Source of the DNA: Putridiphycobacter sp965230195
GTDB lineage: Bacteria; Bacteroidota; Bacteroidia; Flavobacteriales_D; Crocinitomicaceae
Direction: 5' to 3'
Assembly: GCA_965230195.1 (NCBI GenBank)
Contig: OZ245997.1
Location: forward strand, 310,001 to 374,000
DNA length: 64,000 nt
Made by a program: the position numbers and the translations under genes. Each line of letters opens with the position of its first letter. Within the stretch, counting starts at the first letter, position 1. Below the pieces are notes generated by a model. It had not been told where the DNA came from and searched no databases. It was given only the letters and a program-made list of their open reading frames with translations. Shown here piece by piece: positions 39,510 to 49,909 of this stretch.

Positions 39510-40416
39510 GATCTGTCATCGGCTCACAGTATACACTTGTTTCTACTTTTTGGAAGCAGGTCGGCGGACGCATCTATTTTTCTTATCGAACTCTGTAATA
39601 GCTGCACAACTGAATGGATGATAGCTGTATTGCTGGATGGATGGATCTGGCAACGATGTCTGTCTGATCGACAACAGCAACAGCCTCAGAGACTGCCCAA
39701 TCCGCGACTGTATATAGAGAGGAGGAGGAGTCACATCAGAGTTCACATAGCAGACTGTAGGAGATCGACGAAATGTCAGGGAAGCAGGACTGATGGACTC
39801 TGTGCGATGTTCTGCCTTCTGAGTAAGATGCGGTAGATAGGAGAAAAGGTTGGGAGAGACAGTTGACATGTTGGAACTCAGGATGAATTGATACTCATGT
39901 CCTTTTGCAGAGAAACCTTCAGATCTTTCTGTGTAGCTGAACGCAATATCGATCGTTCGTCAGTTAGCAACGGAGAAATATCCATCTTCTCCGCATCCTG
40001 TACTGAGGAGAGGACAGAGATAGCGGTCGCCCCGAAGAGAGAGACGATGCCGCGTCACCAATTGGCAGACAGACGAAACAAGCTGCTCGTGCAAGAACGC
40101 GTCTACTACATGACCATCGTCGTGGCTGGCCGCCCACGTCCACACCGAATAAAGAGAATCAGATGCGACAGGTGTGAGTGAGCCAGACAAGGCGCGTTTG
40201 GCAGAGAATCGTGTGCAACACAGCTTCCTCATCTGTGCTCGAGAAGAAACAGCGCCACATTAAATACTACACAACGATCGTAGGCTTCTTTACGTATCAG
40301 TGAGATGGCTCTTTGGTGTGCTAACAGTTAGTAACACATGATCATCCACCACTGTCACCGCAACCGTTATCCAATGAAAGAATCCGTTCCTCCAGAGTCG
40401 ATACAAGAATCGATCT
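39510..40416. other. Long intergenic region, SARNP to CHMP4
   Basis: Frames of up to about 98 codons exist on both strands near 39888-40232 but show no family resemblance and overlap each other. No tRNA or spliceosomal RNA was recognised. The length (900 bp) is unusual for this compact locus, so an uncharacterised short gene or non-coding RNA remains possible. Confidence 0.3.
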
Positions 40417-41245
40417 CTAAGCGAGCTCAGCAGCCAAGGCTGCCAGTTCTTGCTCTTCGCTTGTCTGAGGCTTTTCTGCCTTGGCAGGCTGCACCGTCTT
40501 CGCCGGGACAGATGGCAATTCTTCCACTAATACCACAACAAAGAGTGAGACGGTATAAAAATCTGTTTGGGTTGACATCACACCTTCATCAGGTACAGTA
40601 GGCAGAGCATTGGGCGCCAGCAGCTCCTCGTCCAGCATTTCGGCATCCAACTCGTTCAGTTCATTGAGGAGCTCGTCATCATCGTACTCTGCCATGAAGG
40701 ATGCCGGTTCCGAAATCCGGTCATTGATTTCGCGCATAGTGTCTGTCTCTGCCGCAATGTCGTCCATCAACTTGTCCACATCTTCAATCTGGTTATCCTT
40801 AAGAGCAGATTTCGACGCTTTTGTGGCGTTTCCAAGCGCCTTCAGTGTCTCAGCCATTGTCTGAGCGTTCTCCAACACCATCTTCTGCTCATTGACTTTC
40901 ATGATTAAATTCCCCAGATCCTCCATCTGTCATTCACGTACCATAAAAAAGAGTGAGAAGGGTGAAATGTGTGATGGATAATACATTCTTCTCGTACATC
41001 TTCTTCTTCTTTAAGCACATAAGGGCTTGGTTCTTTTTGTTCTGCTTATTGTAGTTTAGTGCGTTTTCCAGTTCTCTCGCAATTCGCTGCTCAATCAACT
41101 GTCTTCTTTTTTCCAGATGTTCTTCTTTCTGTGTCAAGGCTTCGATAGACTCGATGGTCATAGAGGTGCTGGCAGCTTTGCGTCCGCCTCTCTTGTCGGC
41201 CGAAGCGCTGGACGTGCCCCATACCTTCTTAAAGAAACTGCTCAT
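40417..41245 (-). CDS. ESCRT-III subunit CHMP4 / VPS32 (Snf7)
   Basis: Three exons join over introns of 55-60 nt (one about 40923-40982, one near 40535-40590). The product of about 220 residues has the basic N-terminal helix 1 and 2 region (EALTQKEEHLEKRRQLIEQ, NKKNQALMCLKKKKMYE), helix 3 and 4 (KALGNATKASKSALK, DIAAETDTMREINDRIS), and the acidic C-terminal part with the MIM1-like helix (SEEQELAALAAEL). Snf7 polymerises into filaments that constrict membranes in multivesicular-body formation, cytokinesis and repair. Start MSSFFKKVWG at 41245 is typical of the CHMP4 family, where the N-terminal hydrophobic residues insert into the membrane. Confidence 0.93.
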
Positions 41246-41726
41246 TTTCAACGAACGAACGCACAAACAGCAGGCCTGTGACAAAAGCACGTTCTCAAAA
41301 CGCTCATCGAAAACGACGCAACCCGCGAATCGACGCGCACTCGGACAATATGTATTCGAAGACCGAGGCGATACGTCAAGGCGTCGGATGGAGAGAAGTC
41401 ACCTTCGAAAGAGCAACAGGAGATCAGAGTGACAGAAAACTCTTTTTAAGCACACGCACGACGTAAAGTGTTGATACGGATAAAGAAACGCAGTTGCGCT
41501 TTGGCTTTTGCGTCGAACAATGTTGTGATTGTAATCCAGCCCTCATTCGACTGCCGATGTGGCAGATGTGATGTGACAGATGGTCAACGAGAATGCAACG
41601 CCTCTTCTGCGCTCCCATCGCAAGACCCGCCTTCGATCGAGGAGCACGAATCGTAACCGCTCGATCACCACGGATCCATCCGCAGGTCATCTCGGATCAT
41701 CACTGCTGCGTCGAAGTTGCTTCGTC
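41246..41726. other. Promoter region between divergent CHMP4 and DUF4864 genes
   Basis: No coding segment was recognised. It separates the two start codons and should contain both promoters. Confidence 0.4.
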
Positions 41727-42527
41727 ATGGCAGAAATGGGTGCGATCTCGGGGACACAGCTCCAGTCACATCACCAAGACCTTTTCAAACAGGTACCCGT
41801 ATTCAGAGAAGGCAAATAGTGAAGGCGTGCCATAATCGATTATGTCTCTATGCAGGAGACCGAGGGAAGTGCCTCTTTCCAGGAATGTACCGTCCTGGAA
41901 TCCACAGAACGTTCCGAATCCTCATGTGAGAACTCCTCCCTTGCACTGCAGAGCACCAGATCGTGCTGTAAAAGCGACAATCACTGGAATCAATGTGCCT
42001 AGATCATGCCATCCACAGAATTCTCTCCGGAAGAGGTCGTGCGTATTCAGATGTCAGCCATACAACAGAATGACGCGCCGTGGTACAGGACCGTCGTTTG
42101 ACAAAAAAGAGTGACTGGGAGTGTGATTTGAGGATGAATCATGGCATCCAGACAATGTATGAGTTTGCAGCAGATGTGGGCGAAATGGAAAGATCGAGAT
42201 ACTTTGGCTACTCCAAAGATCTTTATCACTTTGATCACTTTCTAGGTATCGGACCACTCCATCGATGCATGCTCTCTCATTCATGGTCACTCTTTTCCAG
42301 GAGCATTTCTGAACACGTTCTCCGATCTTGTCGGATGCCGAGCATTCTCCGTGGCCCAGTCCACAGATTACGATACCGAGCTGAAACGCATTGAAGTGAC
42401 TGTTGAGAATCGTCAGGGCGATCCTTGTGGTCCCTTCGCTTTTCTTCTCTGCCTCAAGGCCACTGGCATCAAGAAAGGCTGTTGGATGACCAAAGTCATT
42501 TTGCGACGTCCCTCCTCCGATGAATAA
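41727..42527 (+). CDS. DUF4864-domain protein
   Basis: Exons of the second half join cleanly: MPSTEFSPEEVVRIQMSAIQQNDAPW, then over a 50-nt intron (GTACAGG to TTTGAG) NHGIQTMYEFAA..YFGYSKDLYHF, then over a second intron to AFLNTFSDLVGC and a C-terminal ATGIKKGCWMTKVILRR, stop TAA at 42525-42527. The pattern PEEVVRIQ-ALQxND-GI-YxF-S-YF is that of DUF4864, a domain of unknown function with an NTF2-like look, found in plants, algae and bacteria. The N-terminal part (MAEMGAISGTQLQSHHQDLFKQ at 41727, then an acidic exon) does not join in phase with certainty; translation may instead start at 42006. Confidence 0.7.
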
Positions 42528-42601
42528 ACATCGAATCATCATTATCATCAGCCATTTCGTTCAATCGCCGTCAAGGACATCTGTCTCAGCGCAGCGACGC
42601 T

Positions 42602-45600
42602 ATGTTAACGAAATTCGAAACCAAGAGCAACCGCGTCAAGGGTCTCGCTTTCCATCCCAAAAGGCACAGCACATTTGACAGCATGACGCATGCACCCACC
42701 TCATACGGTTTTGTCTCTGTAGACCATGGGTTCTGGCGTCGCTGCATAGTGGCGTCATCCAGGTACGCTCTCCCTACGAAGCCATAGCTGCGGACACATG
42801 TTATCTAGTTATGGGACTATCGCGTGGGCACGACTATCGATCGTTTTGAAGAGCACGAGGGACCTGTCCGTGGTGTACATTTTCACAAATCGCAGCCTCT
42901 GTTCGTTTCGGGTGGAGACGATTACAAAGTCAAAGTCTGGAATTACAAGTTGCGACGCTGTCTGTTTACACTGCATGGACATTTGGATTATATTCGCACT
43001 GTCCAGTTTCATGATGAGAATCCATGGATTGTGAGTGCCAGCGATGACCAGACGATCCGAATCTGGAACTGGCAATCCAGATCCTGCGTTTCAGTGCTGA
43101 CAGGGCACAATCACTACGTCATGTGTGCCCAGTTTCACATGAAAGACGATCTCGTCGTGTCTGCATCTTTGGACCAGACTGTGAGAGTATGGGACATCAG
43201 TGCCCTACGCAAGAAGTCCTACACACCCGGGTCCGGTTCCAACGCTGGAGAGGATGACATCTTGAAGCTCCCACAGAACATTGGGGGAGATCTCTTCGGA
43301 GGGGGAGACACCAATGTGAAGCACGTGATGGAAGGACACGATCGAGGCGTGAACTGGGTGGCCTTCCATCCACACCTTCCTCTCATTATCTCTGGAGCAG
43401 ACGACCGTCAGGTCAAGTTGTGGAGATACAACGGTGGGAATGCAGAGGACATCGTCATGCATTGCTGCTACGGATCATAGCTGTGTGTTGCAGAGAGTAA
43501 GGCATGGGAAGTCGATACCTTTCGTGGCCATGTGAATAACGTGTCCTGTGTGATTTTCCATGCCAAACAGGTATCTCACTCTTTTCACTCTCACTCTAGA
43601 AGAGTGTCGGCGTTCAGGACTTGATTATTTCGGACTCCGAGGACAAAACCATTCGCGTATGGGATGTGTCGAAACGATCGTGTTTGCAGACGTTCCGTAG
43701 AGAGCACGATCGTTTCTGGGTCTTGGCGGCGCATCCAGAACAGAATCTACTGGCGGCAGGACACGACAGGTGATGGACGGATTCCCCTTCTCAATCGGCA
43801 CTGCAGATGTTGTGTGCAGTGGTATGATTGTTTTCAAATTGGAGAGAGAGCGTCTGCCATGTGTTGCCTACCGCGATACACTCTACTACATCAAGGATAG
43901 ATATGTCCGGTGCTATGAGTTCAAGACCCAAAAGGACAATCCTATCATCTCCATCCGTCGTCCAGGCACACTGGGTGCTGGCTCTTCTTACCGTGCCCTG
44001 TCTTACAATCCAGCAGAGCATGCGATTTTGCTGACGGGCGATGCAGATGGCGGTTCTTTCGAGCTCTATCAGTTGCCCAAAGACATGAGCCGTGGAGAGA
44101 CGTCTCCAGTAAGTGTTCCTTTGATGGGTCTGCATCCAACGGGGCGATATGCGTCAAGGACCCCAAGACAGGACTGGGAGCTTCGGCTGTATTTATTGCC
44201 CGTAATCGCTTCGCTGTCCTGGACAAGACATACAACCAGATTCAGATTCGCAATCTACAGAACGAGATCACCAAGAAGGTTGCTTCTCCATGCAGCATCA
44301 CCACTGCGATCTTCTACGCGGGTACCGGATCGCTACTGGTGCACTCCGAAGACAAAATGATGCTCTTCGATGTCCAGCAGAGATCGACATCTGCTGAGTT
44401 GAGTGTGTCGACGATCAAGTATGTTGTCTGGAATGAAGCCATGACGAAGGTGGCATTGTTGAGCAAACATGCCGTTACCTTGTCCGACAAGAAGCTACTG
44501 AATTCATGCACGGTGCACGAAGCGATGCGCGTCAAGAGTGCTGCTTTCGATGCCAACGATGTCTTGATCTACACAACACACAATCACCTTAAGTACTGTC
44601 TGCCAAATGGCGACAACGGCATCATCAAGACACTAGAAGACTGCGTTTACGTGACCAAAGTCTCGGGGAATGTTGTTTTTTGCCTGGACAGGGAAGGCCG
44701 GACAAAGAGAGTCGAGATCGACAGTTCAGAATACCTCTTCAAATTGGCACTGGTTCAGGGAGAATACGATCGCGTCATGCACATGATTCGAGAGCAGGAG
44801 CTCTGTGGTCAAGCCATCATTGCCTACCTGCAAGAAAAAGGATTTCCAGAAGTGGCGCTGCACTTTGTCAAGGATCAACGCCTGCGATTCAATCTGGCCA
44901 TCGAATGCGGCAACATCGAAGTTCGAATGCCTGGTTCCATATCGCCTGTGGACGTCTGTTGCAGGTGGCGTTGCAATCGGCTCAAGAATTGGACGACAAG
45001 GATACTTGGTATCGTCTGGGACTCGAAGCGCTGAAACAAGGCAATCATCAAATCGTGGAGTTTTCCTATCAGAAGACGAAGAACTTTGAACGGCTTTGTT
45101 TTCTCTATCTCATCACAGGGAACGTCGAACGTCTGTCCAAGATGTTGAAGATCTATGAGATGTATGATGATGCGATGGGACGGTTTCAGACGGCTCTGTA
45201 CGTCGGCGATGTCAGAGAGCGTGTCAAAATCCTTGAGGATTCCGGACAATTGCCGTTGGCATACCTGACGGCAAAGACACACGGTCTGACGGAGGAGGCT
45301 GAAAGATTGAGACAAGATTTGGCTGAAGAGCCAGAAATGGACGAACGGGAAGAAGGACTGCTCTTTCCTCCGATTCCCATCATGAGAGAAGCCAATTGGC
45401 CACTGCTCACTGTCAGCAAAGGATTCTTCGACAGTGCCATTCCGAAACCGGATTCGAAGCAGCAGGCACGGATCGAAGAGATCAATGAAGCCATGGAGGA
45501 GATTGAAGCTGGCGGCGCTTGGGGCGAAGATGACTTGGACGAAACGGGTCTGCCGGAGAACGACGTGGAGGACGAGGACGAAGATGGCGGCTGGGACATG

Positions 45601-46714
45601 GAGGTTTGGCTCCTGCACTAAAGTTCGTTTCCTTCCTCTTGTCTCGCCTTTAGGATCTGGAATTGCCCAGTGTGCCGTCCATGGCTGCAGAATCGTCTGC
45701 ATCTCTGGCATTTGTGGCACCGACGCCTGGCCAGTCCGTTCCAGCCAAGTGGAGCCAGAAATCCTCCTTGGCAGCTGAACTGTGCTGCGCTGGTGACTTT
45801 GACACAGCCATGAGATTGCTTAACCGTCAGCTTGGCATCACGAACTTCGCACCTCTGAAGCCATTCATGATTCAACTGCATCGTGGAGCGCAGCTCGCTG
45901 TACCGGGTCTCTGTTCATTACCTTCATCTGTTGCCTATATCGACAGAAGTTGGGATGGCGATGCACAGAGTAGTGCCCCCGTGGCACCTGCCGTCGTCTT
46001 TACGCTGGAGATGCTGGAGGAAGAAGTGAAGCGAGGGTACAAATTGGTGACGGCTGGCAAATTCAATGATGCTGTCGTATCCTTCTCCACTATGCTCCAT
46101 CAGATTCCACTGCTCTCTGTGGAAACGCGAAAAGAAGTGGACGATGTGAAAGAGCTCATCGGCATTGCGCGAGAGTATCTCATCGCACTTCGCTGCGAGA
46201 CCACGAGGAAAGACTGTAAGGATGACCTGAAACGGTCAGCTGAACTGGCGGCTTACTTCACCCACTGCAAATTGGAGAACGTGCATCTGGTACTGGGACT
46301 GAGATCTGCCATGAATGTCTTCTTCAAGCTCAAGAACTTTGCCTCCTGTGCAACCTTCTGCAGAAGGCTCATCGAGTTGAACCCAGGTCCAAAGGTGAGA
46401 TCCCTTGTGGTTGAATGGACGGTTTGCCCATTTGCTGTCTGCAGTCGGCTCAGCAAGCGCGTGCTGTTCTGGCCCAGTGCGAAAAGAACCCGAAGGATGA
46501 AGCAAAGATCGACTATGATCCACGGAATCCGTTTGATATTTGCAGTCTGACCCTTACGCCGATCTACAGAGGCAAGAAGTTCGTGGAGTGTCCATACACC
46601 GGAGCACGGTTCTGTCCCGAACGTGAAGGAGACATCTGTCCTCTGGGAAATCTGACTAAGATAGGAGCAGATGCATCTGGATTGGTCTGCTCCCGCACGC
46701 AGATACGGACGTAA
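42602..46714 (+). CDS. COPA: Coatomer subunit alpha (alpha-COP)
   Basis: The large scaffold subunit of the COPI coat, which carries retrograde cargo from Golgi to ER. About ten exons are traced. Six WD40 repeats form the first propeller that recognises KKxx signals (start MLTKFETKSNRVKGLAFHP; repeats such as HGHLDYIRTVQFHDENPWIVSASDDQTIRIW). A second beta-propeller region follows, then the alpha-solenoid (ALVQGEYDRVMHMIREQEL, DTWYRLGLEALKQGN) and an acidic linker (DEDEDGGWD). The C-terminal epsilon-COP-binding domain ends with FDICSLTLTPIYRGKKFVECPYTGARFCPEREGDICPL-type sequence, as in all alpha-COPs. The gene is complete. Its first intron uses a GC donor. The gap to the upstream DUF4864 gene is 74 bp. 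Confidence 0.96.
42664..42722 (+). other. GC-AG intron, first intron of alpha-COP
   Basis: The exon ends HPKR at AAAAG and the next in-frame exon starts with ACCATGGGTT (RPWVLASLHSG, a conserved alpha-COP segment). The only donor that keeps the frame is GC at 42664-42665, with acceptor TCTGTAG ending at 42722 (59 nt). No GT is available at this site. GC-AG introns are a known minor class of U2-type introns. Confidence 0.75.
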
Positions 46715-46791
46715 ATGGAACAACAGAAGTGCACAAGATAACAAGGTTCTGCTGATGTCTCACGCACATCGTCGACATCAAACCGTTCAAT

Positions 46792-47561
46792 CTATGCATC
46801 GAGTTTCTTCTGCATAGCTGATGTGACAGATGCATGCTGTTGTGCCAATTCAATGTATTTCTGAGCCGAAACTGGCAGAAACGCCGCCTCCTCTTTCTTC
46901 AAATGACGCATGTACTTGGCAGGATTGCCACCCCATAGCTGATTGGAAGGAATGCGGGTATTGGCAGGCACGACGGCGGCAGCGGCGACCATGGATCCCT
47001 GTTCCATCAAAACGCCATGTCTCACGATCGCACCCATTCCAATCAAGCATCCGTCCTCGACGGTGCACCCGCTCAGGGTTGCTTTGTGACCGACTGTCAC
47101 ATTTTTCCCGATGACGGTCGCCATCTTATCGGATGTGCTGGTCAGACCCACACCTACCACTGCACCGTCTTGAATATTGGATCCGTCGCCCACGTGGACT
47201 GGCGATTCATCTCCTGCATTCTCATTTGTGTGACCATTGAGCGAGAGAAGTTAGAGACCTTTGATAACAGCGCCATACCAAACAGAGGTACTGTTGCCCA
47301 TCGTGGCGTTTCCGACCACGGAGGCATTTGGGGCGACCCATGTCGTGTCGCTGAGTATAGGCCTGAGAAATCCGATGTTCATGACGGAGCGGTGTCGCAG
47401 GACTGCACACAGAAGATCCATAACGATTGAAGGCCCATTGAGAGAGGCGTCGACGTACTGTCTTCTTGAAAAGCGTCGACGCCAACGAGACGGCAGCCGA
47501 GACGCTCCAGCGCCTGACCCGTCTCGCGAATCATGGTTCCGATACGATACATCATCGCCAT
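46792..47561 (-). CDS. Gamma-carbonic-anhydrase-like subunit of mitochondrial complex I
   Basis: Three exons join over introns of about 55 nt. The N-terminus MMYRIGTMIRETGQALERLGCRL and ILRHRSVMNI follow the plant gamma-CA pattern exactly. The left-handed beta-helix then runs from TTWVAPNASVVGNATMG through SVWYGAVIKGDESPV and DGSNIQDGAVVGVG to TVGHKATLSGCTVEDGCLIGMGAIV, WGGNPAKYMRHL and a C-terminal helix. In plants and algae a trimer of such proteins sits on the matrix side of complex I. Of the three zinc-binding histidines only the GHKA one is kept; the others are Gly (GAVVGVG) and Ser (ATLSGC). This resembles the plant CAL members, so catalysis is unlikely and a structural role is expected. 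Confidence 0.92.
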
Positions 47562-47757
47562 CGCACTTGTCCTCCACGCGTTGAAAGATGATGTGGTTGG
47601 CGAACAGATCGGCTCGGGAAATGACGATCGAATGGCTGTCGAGATGGAGGAGACATCATACATTTCAGTCTCTACAGATGCTGTTTTTCTTGTCGCCGTC
47701 TCGAGAAGAGAGGGTGAGGATCATTCATGTTAAGTATTGTCAAACACATGGGTGACA

Positions 47758-48808
47758 TCATGAGAACGGTCCGTCGCTCTCCGAGCTGCTGTCGTCCTCA
47801 GAAGATTGGATGGACAAAGCAGGGATATGTTCGTGCGGATAGTCTCGTCCACAAACCACACAAATGCTCTCCTAAACAACAGACAGGGGTTAGCGTGATA
47901 TCGTAGGTCATTGCTGGAAATGCTCACGTCCTGTTCCTCATCTTCATCATCGGACTGCAGCTGTGGGACGTGTGGCCGAAACACCTCGACCAACTACACA
48001 TCCAAAAGTCATTGCATCAAGACATCGCAACAAAGTGTGACCTTGTGTATGTTCAGTCGCTGCTGGACGAGCAGATTTCGAAGTGGACTTTGCATCACCA
48101 ACCGTCCATCAGTGAATACCGCCAGACCTAGAGAAATCGCCAAGGACGATTGGTCCTGGCGCGTTCTCTTTGCAATGAGCCATCGAGATTACTTGACAAG
48201 GAATGAATACCAAAGCAAGAGGCAGCGATCGCCGCTGTAGCGATTTGGCAATGCAGAAGATAGATGTCGTCCTCCTGCTTAGTGAAGTACCTGACCAATA
48301 TCCGCTCATGTATCTGAACACATAAGCCATAACTGGAATCTATGATCTTTGCAAGGTTACGGCATTCGGTCTGCGGAAAAGATAAGCCATGACAACGCAG
48401 TTTTGGCTTCTCAGCCACTCCTGAGGCGACAGCTCATTTCATGAATCGACACCGTCGATGCACAGACCTTAACCCTCTCACTCTCTCCAACCGTATTCAC
48501 GAAAAATCTCACTCTTTTGCTGGAGAGCAGCTCAGTGTTCTGTTGCCCTTTTCGAATTCGAGACATGAATCGCTGACGAATGCACGCCGGAACTGGAGAA
48601 GGCGAAATTCCTTTTCTCTCCAGTTCAGTCTGTAAGAGTGAGAACTACTTTCGTCATCCTCGTCCTCGGATAACGCATTCGGAACCACTCCGACTGCCGT
48701 TTTGCGAGCAATGAGTGGCTGCATTGACAGATCGACGCTTCTCAGCTTTTCTCTCTGTTTCTCGGCGACTCTTCTTTGCCTCGCATCTCTTTGGCAGCAG
48801 CTCTCCAT
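47758..48808 (-). CDS. Unassigned multi-exon gene with acidic, Cys-containing C-terminus
   Basis: Exon-like segments with correct splice signals are seen, but I do not recognise the family. The first begins MESCCQRDARQRR at 48808, a basic N-terminus, and runs to an acidic SEDEDDES. After an intron of about 20-50 nt a segment TELERKGISPSPVPACIRQRF follows. Further down are LAISLGLAVFTDGRLVMQSPLRNLLVQQRLNIH and LVEVFRPHVPQLQSDDEDEEQDESICVVCGRDYPHEHIP, ending in an acidic Ser-rich tail at 47758. The middle part (48420-48120) is not resolved. The CxxC of the last exon suggests metal binding. It could be one gene or two. Its start is 59 bp from that of the divergent NDUFAF2-like gene. Confidence 0.45.
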
Positions 48809-48867
48809 GGTCGCATCGCATGGACAGCCTGGCGTCTGCATGGAGTCTCCTCATCTACAGTACGGCA

Positions 48868-49636
48868 ATGTTGCGACGTTTCTTGAACGGGGTGCGAAAG
48901 TTCTTCGATGGTCGGGAGCTGGTCGGAACGGACAAGAATGGAAACAAATATTACAGGTCGGTCAGATCCAGAAGCCTTCTCTTCGAGTAGTGATGAATCG
49001 ACAGGTGGAAGCAGAAGGAGCCTACTTACACTGGACGCATGATCGAGAAACGGGAAGTGGATTTTGCCGTGCGGGGAGAGTATGATCCCTTGACACTGCC
49101 TCCGGAATGGTTGGCCTGGTTGCACAAATTTCGAAAGGAGCCTCCAACAGTGGAGGAATGCCAGAAGTACCCGCCATCTCACATTTTAGCAAATGTCACA
49201 CATACACACACTTTTTTCTCAGAATCGAACAGGAAAAGGCACAGCGAGCTGCACGAGTGGCAGCACTGGAAGTGGAAGAACAGAAACGGAAACAAAAAGT
49301 GCAAGCGACGAATAGCCTTCGGTGCACTGAGTCATGCATGTGTGGGTGGGTCTCCAGTTGAGTAGCCTGCAGTCGGAAGGAATGACGGCAGATGTTCAAC
49401 CAAACATGCAGCGATACATCGAACAGCTAACGAATCTCGTCATCCAAGTCCTCGATGGACAGGACGATGCTCTAAGGCGGGATGCTGTGGACAGGGCTAC
49501 GGAGGTGAGAAGGATGGAAAAGAAAGCGATACGAAATCGACCGGAGAGCAACCGACAAAGACTTGATCGATATGTCAACCTTGCAATGGCTTCGAATTTT
49601 TGTCGGACCTCTTCAGCGAACAGAAACACGAAATAA
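48868..49636 (+). CDS. NDUFAF2-like (B17.2L/mimitin) complex I assembly factor
   Basis: Exon 1 starts MLRRFLNGVRKFF and has the family signature LVGTDKNGNKYYR. A 48-nt intron leads to WKQKEPTYTGRMIEKREVDFAVRGEYDPLTLPPEWLAWLHKFRKEPPTVEEC, which matches NDUFAF2 (GTDxxGNKYY, REKR, PxEWxAWxxxxRKxPPTxEE). The third exon is a charged helix (IEQEKAQRAARVAALEVEEQ). A likely fourth exon adds a segment ending near 49636, but the gene may instead stop at 49361. NDUFAF2 and its subunit paralogue NDUFA12 share these motifs; the RKxPPT motif followed by a long charged tail favours the assembly factor. It sits near the gamma-CA-like gene, another complex I protein. Confidence 0.82.
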
Positions 49637-49909
49637 AGTGTTGCCTTTGTGGCGACGTTTTCTCTGTGTTCTCTTCGGATACCTGTCGGCGTCCAGTTGA
49701 GCGATCTGTCGATACAGATGGCGTTTCTTTCCGATCCATAGAGGGGAGCGTGAGGGTCACGTTTATCCTTTCCTGACAATGGTACTACAGATTTGCCCAT
49801 AACTGTTCCATTAGCACAGAGATGCAAACAGACATCAAAGAAGGGAATCCATCACACTTCAATGAAATGTTGCACTTATGCAACAATCAAACAAACAACC
49901 GTCGTCAGT

